Source of the DNA: Hyphomicrobiales bacterium | GTDB taxonomy: Bacteria > Pseudomonadota > Alphaproteobacteria > Rhizobiales > Rhizobiaceae | Reading direction: 5' to 3' | DNA length: 64,000 nucleotides | Assembly (NCBI GenBank): GCA_900465915.1 | Contig: UBKJ01000005.1 | Coordinates: 62,001-126,000, forward strand | In this document: positions 25,100-33,613 of the stretch, one piece after another | Position numbering within the stretch: position 1 is the stretch's first letter | Layout of the letters: each line of letters begins with the position of its first letter | Made by a program: the position numbers and the translations under genes | Notes under the pieces: model-generated | The model's input: only the letters and a program-made list of their open reading frames with translations | The model's database searches: none | What the model was told of the DNA's origin: nothing

Positions 25100-25119
25100 C
25101 CTATAGACGAAAATTATGG
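25100..25119. promoter_or_regulatory. LysR-type box upstream of the dehydrogenase-hydratase operon
   Basis: CCTATA-N9-TATGG, an ATA-N9-TAT core (T-N11-A), lying about 80 bp upstream of the acyl-CoA dehydrogenase start and overlapping the 3' end of the lyase gene. The core is shared with the two sites at 26006-26049. Confidence 0.55.
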
Positions 25120-25923
25120 CGTGGCCCGCCTGCGCCGCAGGATTTTTTGCGCGCGGGCCAGCACCGGCAGGTCGACCATGACGCCGTCCACCGCGCGCGC
25201 CGCGCCGTCGCCGGCCTGCGCGACGATTTTCTCCGCCCACAGCACCTCTTCGTCGGAGGGGGAGAAGCCGCGCCGCGCCGGCTCGACCTGCGCCGGATGG
25301 ATCAGCAGCTTGGCCCCGAAACCGAGCGCCGCGCCATAGCGCGCGTCATCCTCTATGAGGGCGTCGTCCTTGATGGCGATCGTCACGCCGTCGATGGGGG
25401 CGGGGCGGCCGGCGAGCCGCGCGGCCAGCGCGATTTCGCTGCGCGCGAGAAGCAGCGCGTCGCGGCCATGCGCGCAGCCGAGATCGGCGGCGAAGTCGAT
25501 GGAGCCGAAGGCGAGGCGGTCGGAGACCGCCGCGATGTCCCGCGCCGCCGGCAGCCCCCGCGCCGATTCGATGAGGGCGATTAACGTCATGCCGGCCGGC
25601 AGACGCGCGCGTAAGGATTCGATGTCGGCGGCGCTTTCGGCCTTGGGCAGCACCACGCCGTCGGGACGCCATTGCGCCGCCGCCGCCACGTCAGCGTCGT
25701 GCCAAGGCGCACCGACGCCGTTGATGCGGATGAAAGCGGGCGACGCCGGCCTTTCCGCCGCGAGCATGGCGGCGCGGGCGGCGTCCTTGGCGGCGGCCGC
25801 CACCGCGTCCTCCAGATCGACGATGATCGCGTCCGCGCCCGAAGCGGCGGCCTTGGGAAAACGCTCCGGCCGGTCGGCGGGGACGAACAGGAAAAGCGCG
25901 AGGTCCGAAATATCGACAGTCAT
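25114..25923 (-). CDS. HpcH/HpaI (CitE-like) aldolase, probable citramalyl-CoA lyase
   Basis: 269 aa CitE-type TIM barrel. Typical motifs: FLFVPADRPERFPKAAASGADAIIVDLEDAV at the N-terminus (written here only as a guide to residues 5-35, with Arg and the Asp/Glu pair that bind metal), IRINGVG, VVLPKAES, IALIESARGL and LAFGSIDFAADLG. Family members cleave malyl-, methylmalyl- or citramalyl-CoA. Next to a class III CoA-transferase and an itaconyl-CoA-hydratase-like gene, citramalyl-CoA cleavage to pyruvate and acetyl-CoA is most likely. The ATG at 25923 was chosen; an in-frame ATG at 25959 adds 12 residues without a ribosome site. Confidence 0.85.
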   Translation of the reverse strand: MTVDISDLALFLFVPADRPERFPKAAASGADAIIVDLEDAVAAAAKDAARAAMLAAERPASPAFIRINGVGAPWHDADVAAAAQWRPDGVVLPKAESAADIESLRARLPAGMTLIALIESARGLPAARDIAAVSDRLAFGSIDFAADLGCAHGRDALLLARSEIALAARLAGRPAPIDGVTIAIKDDALIEDDARYGAALGFGAKLLIHPAQVEPARRGFSPSDEEVLWAEKIVAQAGDGAARAVDGVMVDLPVLARAQKILRRRRATP

Positions 25924-26005
25924 AGCGGCCCGATCGTCACGAGAGGAGGGGACGGCCATTGTGGCCGCGCGCCGCGCGCTGCGCCAATATATTTTTGCGC
26001 CGCAG

Positions 26006-26026
26006 CCCATAGGGCAAGCTTATGGG
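26006..26026. promoter_or_regulatory. LysR-type box 1 between lyase and CoA-transferase genes
   Basis: Perfect dyad CCCATA-GGGCAAGCT-TATGGG with the T-N11-A core, in the 209 bp divergent gap between the lyase (start 25923) and the CoA-transferase (start 26133). Confidence 0.65.
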
Positions 26027-26032
26027 GCGGGG

Positions 26033-26049
26033 ATAACATTCCGCTATGG
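26033..26049. promoter_or_regulatory. LysR-type box 2 between lyase and CoA-transferase genes
   Basis: ATA-ACATTCCGC-TAT, the same ATA-N9-TAT core, positioned exactly 24 bp after box 1. The tandem arrangement resembles the recognition and activation sites of LysR regulators. Confidence 0.5.
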
Positions 26050-26132
26050 AGGCCGCATGACACTGTTATTTGAAGCGATGGCGGAAATCGGCGATATCTT
26101 GGCCGGACGCAACGGATGAAAGGGCGGCGGCG

Positions 26133-27278
26133 ATGGCGGATCGGGCCAAGGATCTAGAGGGCGTGCTGGTCGTCTCGCTCGAGCAGGCGGTGGCGGCGCC
26201 CTATCTGTCCTGCAAGCTCGCCGACGCCGGCGCGCGGGTCATCAAGGTCGAGCGGCCGGAGGGCGATTTCGCCCGTGAATACGACCACCTCGTCCATGGC
26301 GAAAGCGCCTATTTCGTCTGGCTCAACCGCGGCAAGGAATCGGTCTGTCTCGATCTCAAGCAGGCGGAAGATCGTGCGATCCTGATGAACATGGTGCGCC
26401 AGGCGGACGTCTTCATCCAGAACCTCGCCCCCGGCGCGGCTGAGCGGCTCGGCTTCGGCGCGGAGGCGCTGCGGGCGGCTTTTCCGCGCCTCGTCACCTG
26501 CTCCATCTCCGGCTATGGCGAGGAAGGGCCGCTCAGCGACCTCAAGGCCTACGACCTTCTGGTGCAGGCCGAAAGCGGGCTCGCCGGCGTCACCGGCAAC
26601 GCGCACGGCTCGGCGCGGGTCGGCGTCTCGGTCTGCGACATCGCCGCCGGCATGACCGCGACGCAGGCCGTGCTGACCGCGCTTTTCGCGCGCGAGCGGA
26701 CCGGGCGCGGGCGGCACATCGCCGTCTCGCTCTATCACGCGCTCGCCGACTGGATGAACGTGCCCTATCTGCAATTCGCCTATGGCGGCAAGACGCCGGC
26801 GCGCTCGGGCCTCAACCATCCGACCATCGCGCCCTATGGCGACTACGCCTGCGCCGACGGCAAGTCCATCCTGTTCTCGATCCAGAACGAGCGCGAATGG
26901 GCAGGCTTCTGCCGCGACGTGCTGGGTCGGGCGGAGCTTGCGGCCGATTCGCGCTTTTCCTCCAACAGCGCCCGCGTGCAGAACCGCGCCGCGCTCGACG
27001 CCGTCATCATCGCCGTCTTCGCCGCCGTCCCGCGCGACGCTATGGCGGAGCGGCTCAAGGCTGCGCGCATCGCCTTCGGTCGCGTCAACACGCTGGAGGA
27101 CGTGGCCGCCCATCCGCAGAACCGTTTCGCGACCGTCGACACGCCGAGCGGGCCGGTAAGGATGATGGCGCCGGGCGCCGTCGCCGACGGCGTGGTCCCG
27201 GCGCTCGGGCCGTCGCCGGCGCTGGGGCAGGACAGCGCGCGGCTGCGGCGCGAATTCGCCGCCGTTGAGCGTCCTTGA
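26133..27278 (+). CDS. CaiB/BaiF family class III CoA-transferase (possible itaconate CoA-transferase)
   Basis: 381 aa. Typical N-terminus LEGVLVVSLEQAVAAPYLSC and ADAGARVIKVERPEGDFARE. The catalytic Asp lies in LKAYDLLVQAESGLAGVTG, followed by a RVGVSVCDIAAGMTATQAVL segment. HPTIAPYGDYACADGKSILF is also conserved. Transfers CoA between carboxylates without a free thioester. Divergent from the lyase gene, with LysR boxes between them. In P. aeruginosa a CaiB-family protein (PA0882) activates itaconate, and the set of neighbours matches, so itaconate or a related C5-dicarboxylate is the likely substrate. The ATG at 26133 was preferred over in-frame codons further upstream. Confidence 0.87.
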   Translation: MADRAKDLEGVLVVSLEQAVAAPYLSCKLADAGARVIKVERPEGDFAREYDHLVHGESAYFVWLNRGKESVCLDLKQAEDRAILMNMVRQADVFIQNLAPGAAERLGFGAEALRAAFPRLVTCSISGYGEEGPLSDLKAYDLLVQAESGLAGVTGNAHGSARVGVSVCDIAAGMTATQAVLTALFARERTGRGRHIAVSLYHALADWMNVPYLQFAYGGKTPARSGLNHPTIAPYGDYACADGKSILFSIQNEREWAGFCRDVLGRAELAADSRFSSNSARVQNRAALDAVIIAVFAAVPRDAMAERLKAARIAFGRVNTLEDVAAHPQNRFATVDTPSGPVRMMAPGAVADGVVPALGPSPALGQDSARLRREFAAVERP

Positions 27279-27345
27279 CAGCGCGGCCCGCGTCCTGTCC
27301 AAAAGCGGAAAAGGTTTCGCGCAGCGTCGGTGATTGGAGGCCGGG

Positions 27346-28281
27346 GTGGATATTCGCCAGCTCCGCTATTTCGTGGCCATTCTGGAGCAGGGGTCCTTCT
27401 CGCGGGCCGCGTCGACGCTCAACGTGGCGCAGCCGGCGCTGAGCCTGCATGTTCGCAACATGGAGGCCGACCTCGGCGCGGCGCTTCTGTTCCGCACGCC
27501 GCAGGGGGTGGTGGCGACGGAGGCGGGCGAGATCCTGCTGCGCCACGCCCGCGCCATCATCGACCGTTTCGCCGCAGCCCAGGAGGAAATCCGCGGCCAT
27601 GAGGCGGAGCCCTCCGGCGAGGTGCGGCTCGGCCTGCCCGGCACCATCAGCCAGATCTTGTCGGCGCCGCTGATCCTTGCGGCGCGCGAGCGCTATCCGA
27701 AAATCCGCCTGCGCATCGCCGAGGCGATGAGCGGCTATATCGCCGAATGGCTGCGCGAGCGGCGCATCGACCTCGCCGTGCTTTACGACCCGGCCGGCGA
27801 CCGGGCGCTGGTCTCGCAGCCGGTGCTGACCGAGGCGCTGTGCCTGCTCGGCCCGTCCCAGCCCATACCGGGCGTGACGCTGCCCGAAGCGGGAACGGTG
27901 ACGCTGCGGCAGGCGGCGGCGCTGCCGCTGATCCTGCCCGGTCCCGGCCACGGGCTGCGCGCGCTTCTTGAGCGCGAGACAAAGGGTTTTGCGCTCAACG
28001 CCGTCATCGACATCGATTCCTACGGCAACATCAAGGAGCTGGTGGAGAAGGGCGTCGGCTGCTCGGTGCTGCCCTTCAACGCCATCGCGCGCGAGGTGGG
28101 CGAGGGGCGGCTGCGCCACTGGCGCATCGGCGAGCCGGAATTGCAGCGCGTCGTGCATCTGGCGCGCGCCGCCGACCGGCCGGCGACCAACGCCGCCGCG
28201 GCCATCGAGACGCTGTGCCGCGACACGCTGCAGGAGCTGGCGGCGACCGGACGATGGAGCGGCGCCGAGGCGCTGCGCTGA
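27346..28281 (+). CDS. LysR family regulator, probable activator of the C5-dicarboxylate cluster
   Basis: 311 aa. N-terminal winged HTH DIRQLRYFVAILEQGSFSRA and VAQPALSLHVRNMEADLGAALLFR, linker helix, then a two-lobe effector domain (GEVRLGLPGTISQILSAPLI onward). The GTG start at 27346 has a GGAGG ribosome site five bases before it; an in-frame TTG at 27334 overlaps that site and is less likely. It follows the CoA-transferase gene by 67 bp, and ATA-N9-TAT boxes lie in both control regions of the cluster, the expected pattern for its binding sites. In P. aeruginosa a LysR gene also borders the itaconate genes. Confidence 0.9.
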   Translation: MDIRQLRYFVAILEQGSFSRAASTLNVAQPALSLHVRNMEADLGAALLFRTPQGVVATEAGEILLRHARAIIDRFAAAQEEIRGHEAEPSGEVRLGLPGTISQILSAPLILAARERYPKIRLRIAEAMSGYIAEWLRERRIDLAVLYDPAGDRALVSQPVLTEALCLLGPSQPIPGVTLPEAGTVTLRQAAALPLILPGPGHGLRALLERETKGFALNAVIDIDSYGNIKELVEKGVGCSVLPFNAIAREVGEGRLRHWRIGEPELQRVVHLARAADRPATNAAAAIETLCRDTLQELAATGRWSGAEALR

Positions 28282-28305
28282 GGAACGGGATCGGGAGGAG
28301 CATCG

Positions 28306-29217
28306 ATGGACATTCGCAACTTCAACGGTTTCGTCGCCGCGGCGGAATTGATGAACTTCACCCTGGCCGCCCAGCGGCTCAACATCACCCAGTCGGCGCT
28401 GTCGCGGCAGATCAAGGGGCTGGAGGATTATCTCGGCGTCGAACTGTTCGAGAAGAACGGCCGCAACGTCCGCCTGACCGCCTATGGCGATGCGCTCTTG
28501 GAGAAGATCAACGACATCGTCGTCGCCGACCGCAGCCTGCGGGTGCTGGCCGACAACCTAGGCAGCGGCGAAAGCGGCGTGCTCAAGCTCGGGGCCTGCT
28601 CGCAATTGATCGAGCGCTACCTGCCAGCTTTCCTAAAACGTTGGAGCCGCGAAAATCCCGGCGTCAGCATCCGCATCGAGGACGGCGGCGGTCCGGAACT
28701 AGCCGACAAGCTGCGCGCCGGCGCGGTGCATCTCACCATCAGCGCCCGGCCCATGTCGCCCGTCACGCCCTTCGAGACGGTGTCGCTGGGGCGGCTGGGC
28801 TTCCTGGCGGTGGGGACCGCGGAGTTCCTGACCGAATCGACGGCCCCCGTCGAGATGGCCGAGCTGCTGCGCTTCCCGATCCTGACGCTCAACCAGCGCC
28901 ACGCCTCGCGCGAGGTGTTCGACGCCGCCTGCAAGCTCGCGGGCGCGGCGCCGGCGATCGTGCTCGAAAGCTATTCGCCGCACACGCTGTTCTCCATGGC
29001 CGAGGGCGGGATCGGCGTGGCGGTGGTGCCGTCCTCGGCGGTGCGCTTCGGTCCGCCGCTGGTCGGCCGGCCCATCGCGCTCAAGGGCCAGATGGTGCAT
29101 TTCGACATCTGCGCCATGTGGAGCTACGCCGCGCCCTTGCCGGATTACGGCCGGCGCTTCGTGCAGGGGCTCAAGGCGCATATCGTCGCCGACAGCGCGC
29201 AGGACGCGCTCTGGTGA
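28306..29217 (+). CDS. LysR family transcriptional regulator
   Basis: 303 aa. HTH region FNGFVAAAELMNFTLAAQRL and ITQSALSRQIKGLEDYLGVE with LFEKNGRNVRLT, then the periplasmic-binding-protein-like effector domain. It lies 24 bp after the first LysR gene with its own GGGAGGAG ribosome site, so the two are probably co-transcribed. It is distinct from the first LysR in sequence. It immediately precedes a CUT2 transport operon whose leader has a CCAAT-N5-ATTGG dyad, so it is a candidate controller of that operon. Ligand unknown. Confidence 0.92.
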   Translation: MDIRNFNGFVAAAELMNFTLAAQRLNITQSALSRQIKGLEDYLGVELFEKNGRNVRLTAYGDALLEKINDIVVADRSLRVLADNLGSGESGVLKLGACSQLIERYLPAFLKRWSRENPGVSIRIEDGGGPELADKLRAGAVHLTISARPMSPVTPFETVSLGRLGFLAVGTAEFLTESTAPVEMAELLRFPILTLNQRHASREVFDAACKLAGAAPAIVLESYSPHTLFSMAEGGIGVAVVPSSAVRFGPPLVGRPIALKGQMVHFDICAMWSYAAPLPDYGRRFVQGLKAHIVADSAQDALW

Positions 29218-29239
29218 GGCGCGGGCAGGTGCATCCATT

Positions 29240-29254
29240 CCAATATCGCATTGG
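29240..29254. promoter_or_regulatory. CCAAT-N5-ATTGG dyad before the third transport operon
   Basis: CCAATATCGCATTGG, perfect 5-bp arms, in the AT-rich 144 bp gap between the second LysR gene and the permease gene. Plausible operator; no binding data. Confidence 0.4.
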
Positions 29255-29361
29255 TTTTTGATAAAATTATTCATTGGACGAATTGATTTCGCACCGATTA
29301 CCTTCGCCATCCGGGCCGAAAGCGCAATGATAGGCGCACGGCGACGAGGGGATTCGGAAAC

Positions 29362-30333
29362 ATGCGCATGCGGGGCTTTGTCAATCAGGAGCGGATCGTG
29401 CTCGCGCTCGCGGCGGCGCTGTTCTGCGCGGCCGCCATCGGCCTGCCGGGCTTCTTGGCGCCGGACAACCTGATCGCCGTCGTCCGCTCGGTCTCGGTGC
29501 TCGGCATATTGGCGCTGGGCATGGCCATCGTCGTCATCGGGCGCGGCATTGATCTCTCCAGCGTCGCCATCATGGCGATGTCGGTGGCGTGGTACCTGCA
29601 ATTGCTGGGCGCGGGCATCTCGGACGGCGCGGCGCTGGGCATGGTGCTGGCTGGCGTGGTGGGGATCGGGCTCCTCAACGGTTTCCTGGTCGCCTATGCC
29701 GACGTGCCGGCCATCTTCGTCACGCTGGCGAGCGGCTCCTTCGTCTTCGGCTATGTCCGCTCGCAGCTCATCACGCAGGACGCGGTTCCCGTGCCGCCCG
29801 ACCACTGGCTCGAGGCGCTGGGCGGCCTGCGCTGGCTCGACGTGCCGGTCGAGGTCTTCATCTTCGCCGGCCTCAGCCTCGCCGTCTTCGTCTTCCTGCG
29901 CTTCACCAAATGGGGCCGCTACGTCTATTACGCCGGCGACAATCCGGTGGCGGCGCGCAACGCCGGCATGCCGGTGCGGCCCATGCTGCTCCTGCGCTAC
30001 GTGCTGTCGGCGGTGACGGCCTTCGTGGCGGGGCTGCTGACGGCGGCGAGCCTGCATTCCATCAACACCCGCGTCGTCAATTCGACGCTGCTCTACGACA
30101 TCGTGCTGGTGGCGGTCATCGGCGGCATCGGCCTGTCGGGCGGCAAGGGCGGGGTGCGCAACGTGCTGGTGGGCGCGGCGCTGATCGGCGTGCTGCTCAA
30201 CGCCATGACCATCCTGGACATTCCGCTTCTGTACCAGAACCTGATCAAATCCACCCTGCTCTTGGCGGCCATCGTCATCGACGGCGTCGTCAATCCGCGC
30301 GACGAGCAGACCGCGCAGCAGGGCGATATTTAG
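29362..30333 (+). CDS. CUT2 ABC transporter permease
   Basis: 323 aa RbsC-type permease. Hydrophobic helices with the family motif AIVVIGRGIDLSSVAIMAMS, the loop FTKWGRYVYYAGDNPVAARN and AVIGGIGLSGGKGGVRNVLV. First gene of a plus-strand operon that includes a second, different permease (fused at 31490), a binding protein and an ATPase, suggesting a heterodimeric transmembrane channel. The start codon at 29362 gives MRMRGFVNQE; a second ATG two codons later is possible. Substrate unknown. Confidence 0.93.
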   Translation: MRMRGFVNQERIVLALAAALFCAAAIGLPGFLAPDNLIAVVRSVSVLGILALGMAIVVIGRGIDLSSVAIMAMSVAWYLQLLGAGISDGAALGMVLAGVVGIGLLNGFLVAYADVPAIFVTLASGSFVFGYVRSQLITQDAVPVPPDHWLEALGGLRWLDVPVEVFIFAGLSLAVFVFLRFTKWGRYVYYAGDNPVAARNAGMPVRPMLLLRYVLSAVTAFVAGLLTAASLHSINTRVVNSTLLYDIVLVAVIGGIGLSGGKGGVRNVLVGAALIGVLLNAMTILDIPLLYQNLIKSTLLLAAIVIDGVVNPRDEQTAQQGDI

Positions 30334-30396
30334 GACGCATGAAACAAGACGCATGAAACCGGGGCGGGCTCGCCGCCCGAGAGGAGAAGGGAAGAC

Positions 30397-31416
30397 ATGA
30401 ATTTCTTGGGTAAAATGCTGGCCGCGACGGCCATCCTGTCCTCGGCCCTCGTGGCGCAGGCGGCGCTAGCCGCCGAGGATCCGGGCCCGGCGGCCTATGA
30501 AAAGGCGCTCAAGGGCAAGCGCGTGCTCATGGTGCCGATGACCATGGGCTTCGACCTGGCGCAGGGCTGGGCCGCCTATCTCAAGCGCGAGGTGGAAGGC
30601 TTCGGCGGCGTCTTCGAGACCCGCGATCCGAACTGGAGCGCGGAAGCCGGCGCGCAGGCCATCACCGAGGCTATTTCCTCGGACACCAAGCCGGACGTGC
30701 TGGTGGTGCAGTCGCCCGACCTCAGCTCTTACGCCAAATTGTTCAAGAAGGCGCAGGCCGCCGGCATCTATGTGATCGCCATCGACAATCCGGTCAATTA
30801 TCCCGTCGACGCCTTCATCGGCTCGGACTGGGACCGGCTCGGCCAACTCGAGGCGGAAGCGGTGATCGAGGGCTGCGGACCGAACTCGTCCAAGAAGATC
30901 GCGCTCATCCAGGGCGACCAGGTCAACGCGTCGAGCCTCTATCAATATAACGGCGTCATGAAGGTGCTCGACAAGCACAAGGACTTCCAGGTCGTCGCCA
31001 AGCCCGACTCCAACTGGGACGCCACCACGGCCCGCAACGCCGCCACCACCATCCTGCAGCAGCATCCCGACATCTGCGGCATCGTCGATTTCTGGGACGG
31101 CGACGCCACCGGCACGGCTGCGGCCATCCGCGACGCCAAGCTGCAGGACAAGGTCTATCTGGTCACCACCGGCGGCGGCGAGAAGACGGCCGATTGCGAC
31201 CGGCTCGAGGACGGCACCTACGGCGCCGTGGTGATGACCGATCTCGCCCGCCAGTCGGGCGACATCAGCGCCATCATCAAGTTCCTGCTGCAAAGCGGCC
31301 AGCCGGCCGGCACCTCGAAGACCTTCATCTACACGCTGGAGAAGGCGACGACCAAGAAGGACCTGACGCCCGCGAGCTGCTGGGACGTCAAGGCGCTCCA
31401 GGCCCAGGCCAAATAA
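30397..31416 (+). CDS. CUT2 ABC transporter substrate-binding protein
   Basis: 339 aa Peripla_BP_4-type protein with a Sec signal peptide MNFLGKMLAATAILSSALVA ending at QAALAAED. The mature protein shows KGKRVLMVPMTMGFDLAQGW, DVLVVQSPDLSSYAKLFKKA and the hinge-lobe motif CGIVDFWDGDATGTAAAIRD. There are several cysteines (CGPNSSK, DICGIV, TADCDR, SCWDV), unusual for the family and able to form disulfides in the periplasm. AGAGGAGAAGGG ribosome site. Followed by a strong hairpin before the fused permease gene, a common way to raise binding-protein mRNA level. Ligand unknown. Confidence 0.91.
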   Translation: MNFLGKMLAATAILSSALVAQAALAAEDPGPAAYEKALKGKRVLMVPMTMGFDLAQGWAAYLKREVEGFGGVFETRDPNWSAEAGAQAITEAISSDTKPDVLVVQSPDLSSYAKLFKKAQAAGIYVIAIDNPVNYPVDAFIGSDWDRLGQLEAEAVIEGCGPNSSKKIALIQGDQVNASSLYQYNGVMKVLDKHKDFQVVAKPDSNWDATTARNAATTILQQHPDICGIVDFWDGDATGTAAAIRDAKLQDKVYLVTTGGGEKTADCDRLEDGTYGAVVMTDLARQSGDISAIIKFLLQSGQPAGTSKTFIYTLEKATTKKDLTPASCWDVKALQAQAK

Positions 31417-31440
31417 GCTTCGCCCATCCGCTCGAATACA

Positions 31441-31464
31441 GGCGGCCGCGCTTCCGCGGCCGCC
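31441..31464 (+). terminator. Perfect hairpin after the binding-protein gene (attenuator or mRNA stabiliser)
   Basis: GGCGGCCGCG-CTTC-CGCGGCCGCC, a 10-bp perfect stem with a four-base loop, 24 bp after the stop codon. The tail (TTCCCGTT) is not a real T-run, so partial termination is likely and downstream genes are probably still transcribed. Confidence 0.6.
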
Positions 31465-31489
31465 TTCCCGTTGACCTTCGGAACATTCC

Positions 31490-33613
31490 ATGTCGTTACG
31501 CGAACGCATCCAGGCCTGGCGCTACAACGCGGTCCCCGATCACCTGATCGGCGAGATCCTGACCAAGCGATGGACGGACAACGCCATCCCCTTCGCCGTG
31601 CTGGTGGCGACGATCGCGATCTTCGGCACGGCCGTGTCGGGCTTCTTCAAGGTGTCGTCCCTGCAGGAATCGACCCGGCAGCTCGGCGAGTTCTCGCTGG
31701 TGGTGACCGGGCTCACGGTGGTGATGCTGGGCGGCGGCATCGACCTTTCGGTCGGCTCCATCTTCGCGCTCTCCGCCTTCTCGGCCGTGTCGGTCTTCTT
31801 CATCTTCGAGCAGCCGGTCTGGCTGGCGCTGCTCGCCTCGCTCGCCACCGGCGCCGCCTATGGCGCCATCAACGGCTATCTCATCGGATTTTTGCGCCTG
31901 CGCGCCTTCATCACCACGCTGGTGACCTTCATCATCGGCCGGGCGGTCTACGACATCCTCGTGGTCAATTTCGCCGCCGCGGTGCAGACGTCGTCCGCTT
32001 CATCGAACGTGTGGGACTTCATCGGCGACGAGACCGTGTTCGGCCTCTCCGTCTCGGTGCTGGCGGCGATCCTCGTCGCCGTCGTCACCCATGTGGCGCT
32101 GACGCGCTCGCGCCCCGGCTGGCACGTGCTGGCGGTCGGCGGCTCGCGCCGCTCGGCCCACAACGCCGGCATCCGCGTGCGCCGCACCGTGTTCCTCACC
32201 TATGTCTTCTCGGGGCTCTGCGCCTCGCTCGCCGGCTTCCTCATCGCCTGCCGGCTGAGCGGCGTCGGCCCCGGCACCGGCCTCAACCTCGAAATCCTCG
32301 CGCTGACGGCCGCCGTGGTCGGCGGCAACAGCCTCGGCGGCGGCCGCGGCTCGGTGGTCAAGGGCGCGATGGGCGCGGTCATCGTGCTGGTCATGACCAA
32401 CGGCCTGATCCGGCTCGGCTACGGCGCGGGCTCGGCCCAGCTCGTGCTGGGCGCCATGCTCGCCGTGGCGGTGACGGTCGACATCCGCTGGCTCAAGAAC
32501 CGGCACAAGGTGCTCAACGAGATCTACGTCGCGCCGGTCTATCTCAAGATGGGCGAGACGCAGTCGGCCGCGCCCGGCTCCGGCACGCCCTACGAACTCG
32601 ACGACCGCCTGTCGGAGACGCACCATATCGGGCTGGGCGAGCTGGAAGGCCCGGAGGACGTCATCCTCGACCGCGACGACCATCTCTATTGCGGCACGCG
32701 CCATGGCGAGATCGTGCGCTTCTTCGCGCCCGACTATACGCGCTCGGAAGTCTTCGCCCATGTCGGCGGCTTTCCGCTCGGGCTGGCCTTCGACCGCGAC
32801 GGCAATCTCATTTCCTGCGTCGGCGCGATGGGGCTTTATTCCATCTCGCCCGAACGCGAGGTGAAGAAGCTCTCGGCCGAGACGGCGCGCTCCTGGACCT
32901 CCATCGTCGACGACGCGCGCCTACGCGACCCCAACGATTGCGACATCGCCCCGGACGGGCGCATTTATTTCACCGATTCCACCAAGCGCTACGACGCTCA
33001 CGACTGGGCGCTCGATTCGATCGAGAACCGCCCGACCGGCCGCCTGCTGGTCTACGATCCCAAGGACGGCTCGACCAAGACGCTGCTCGACGGCTACCGC
33101 TACACCAACGGCGTCTGCATGGCGCATGACGGCAAGTCGCTGTTCTTCGCCGAAAGCTGGGCCTGCCGGGTGCATCGCTACTGGCTGGAAGGGCCGAAGG
33201 CGGGAACCGCCGAATGCGTCATCAAGGATATGCCGGGCTATCCCGACAACATCAACCGCGCCTCGGACGGAACCTACTGGATGGCGTGGCTGGGCATGCG
33301 CACGCCGAGCTTCGACCTGTCGCTGCGCCACCCCGCCATGCGCAAGCGCATGACGCGCCGCCTGCCGCAGGACGAGTGGCTGTTCCCCAACATCAACACC
33401 GGCGGCGTGGTGAAATTCGACGAGAGCGGCCGCATCGTCGACACGCTGGGCGACCTGTCCGGCGTCTCGCATCCGATGGTCACCTCCATGCGCGAGCACA
33501 AGGGCTTCCTGTTCGTCGGCGGCATCCTCAACAACCGCATCGGGCGCTACCGCATCGCCGGCGCCGATCCCGACTGGACGGGGCCGGTCTCCTATTGGGG
33601 CGCAAAGCCATGA
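31490..33613 (+). CDS. Fusion: CUT2 ABC permease + SMP-30/strictosidine-synthase-like beta-propeller
   Basis: 707 aa. Residues 30-335 are a full RbsC-type permease: GLTVVMLGGGIDLSVGSIFA, loop LAVGGSRRSAHNAGIRVRRT, VVGGNSLGGGRGSVVKGAMG. After a linker (about 336-375), residues 376-707 form a six-bladed propeller. It has EGPEDVILDRDDHLYCGTRH, NDCDIAPDGRIYFTDST, YTNGVCMAHDGKSLFFAESW and MPGYPDNINRASDGTYWMAW, as in gluconolactonase/Str_synth proteins. Family topology puts the C-terminus in the cytoplasm, so a lactonase-like domain may act on the substrate as it enters. The frame is continuous, with no stop near the junction. Overlaps the next gene by ATGA. Confidence 0.93.
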   Translation: MSLRERIQAWRYNAVPDHLIGEILTKRWTDNAIPFAVLVATIAIFGTAVSGFFKVSSLQESTRQLGEFSLVVTGLTVVMLGGGIDLSVGSIFALSAFSAVSVFFIFEQPVWLALLASLATGAAYGAINGYLIGFLRLRAFITTLVTFIIGRAVYDILVVNFAAAVQTSSASSNVWDFIGDETVFGLSVSVLAAILVAVVTHVALTRSRPGWHVLAVGGSRRSAHNAGIRVRRTVFLTYVFSGLCASLAGFLIACRLSGVGPGTGLNLEILALTAAVVGGNSLGGGRGSVVKGAMGAVIVLVMTNGLIRLGYGAGSAQLVLGAMLAVAVTVDIRWLKNRHKVLNEIYVAPVYLKMGETQSAAPGSGTPYELDDRLSETHHIGLGELEGPEDVILDRDDHLYCGTRHGEIVRFFAPDYTRSEVFAHVGGFPLGLAFDRDGNLISCVGAMGLYSISPEREVKKLSAETARSWTSIVDDARLRDPNDCDIAPDGRIYFTDSTKRYDAHDWALDSIENRPTGRLLVYDPKDGSTKTLLDGYRYTNGVCMAHDGKSLFFAESWACRVHRYWLEGPKAGTAECVIKDMPGYPDNINRASDGTYWMAWLGMRTPSFDLSLRHPAMRKRMTRRLPQDEWLFPNINTGGVVKFDESGRIVDTLGDLSGVSHPMVTSMREHKGFLFVGGILNNRIGRYRIAGADPDWTGPVSYWGAKP

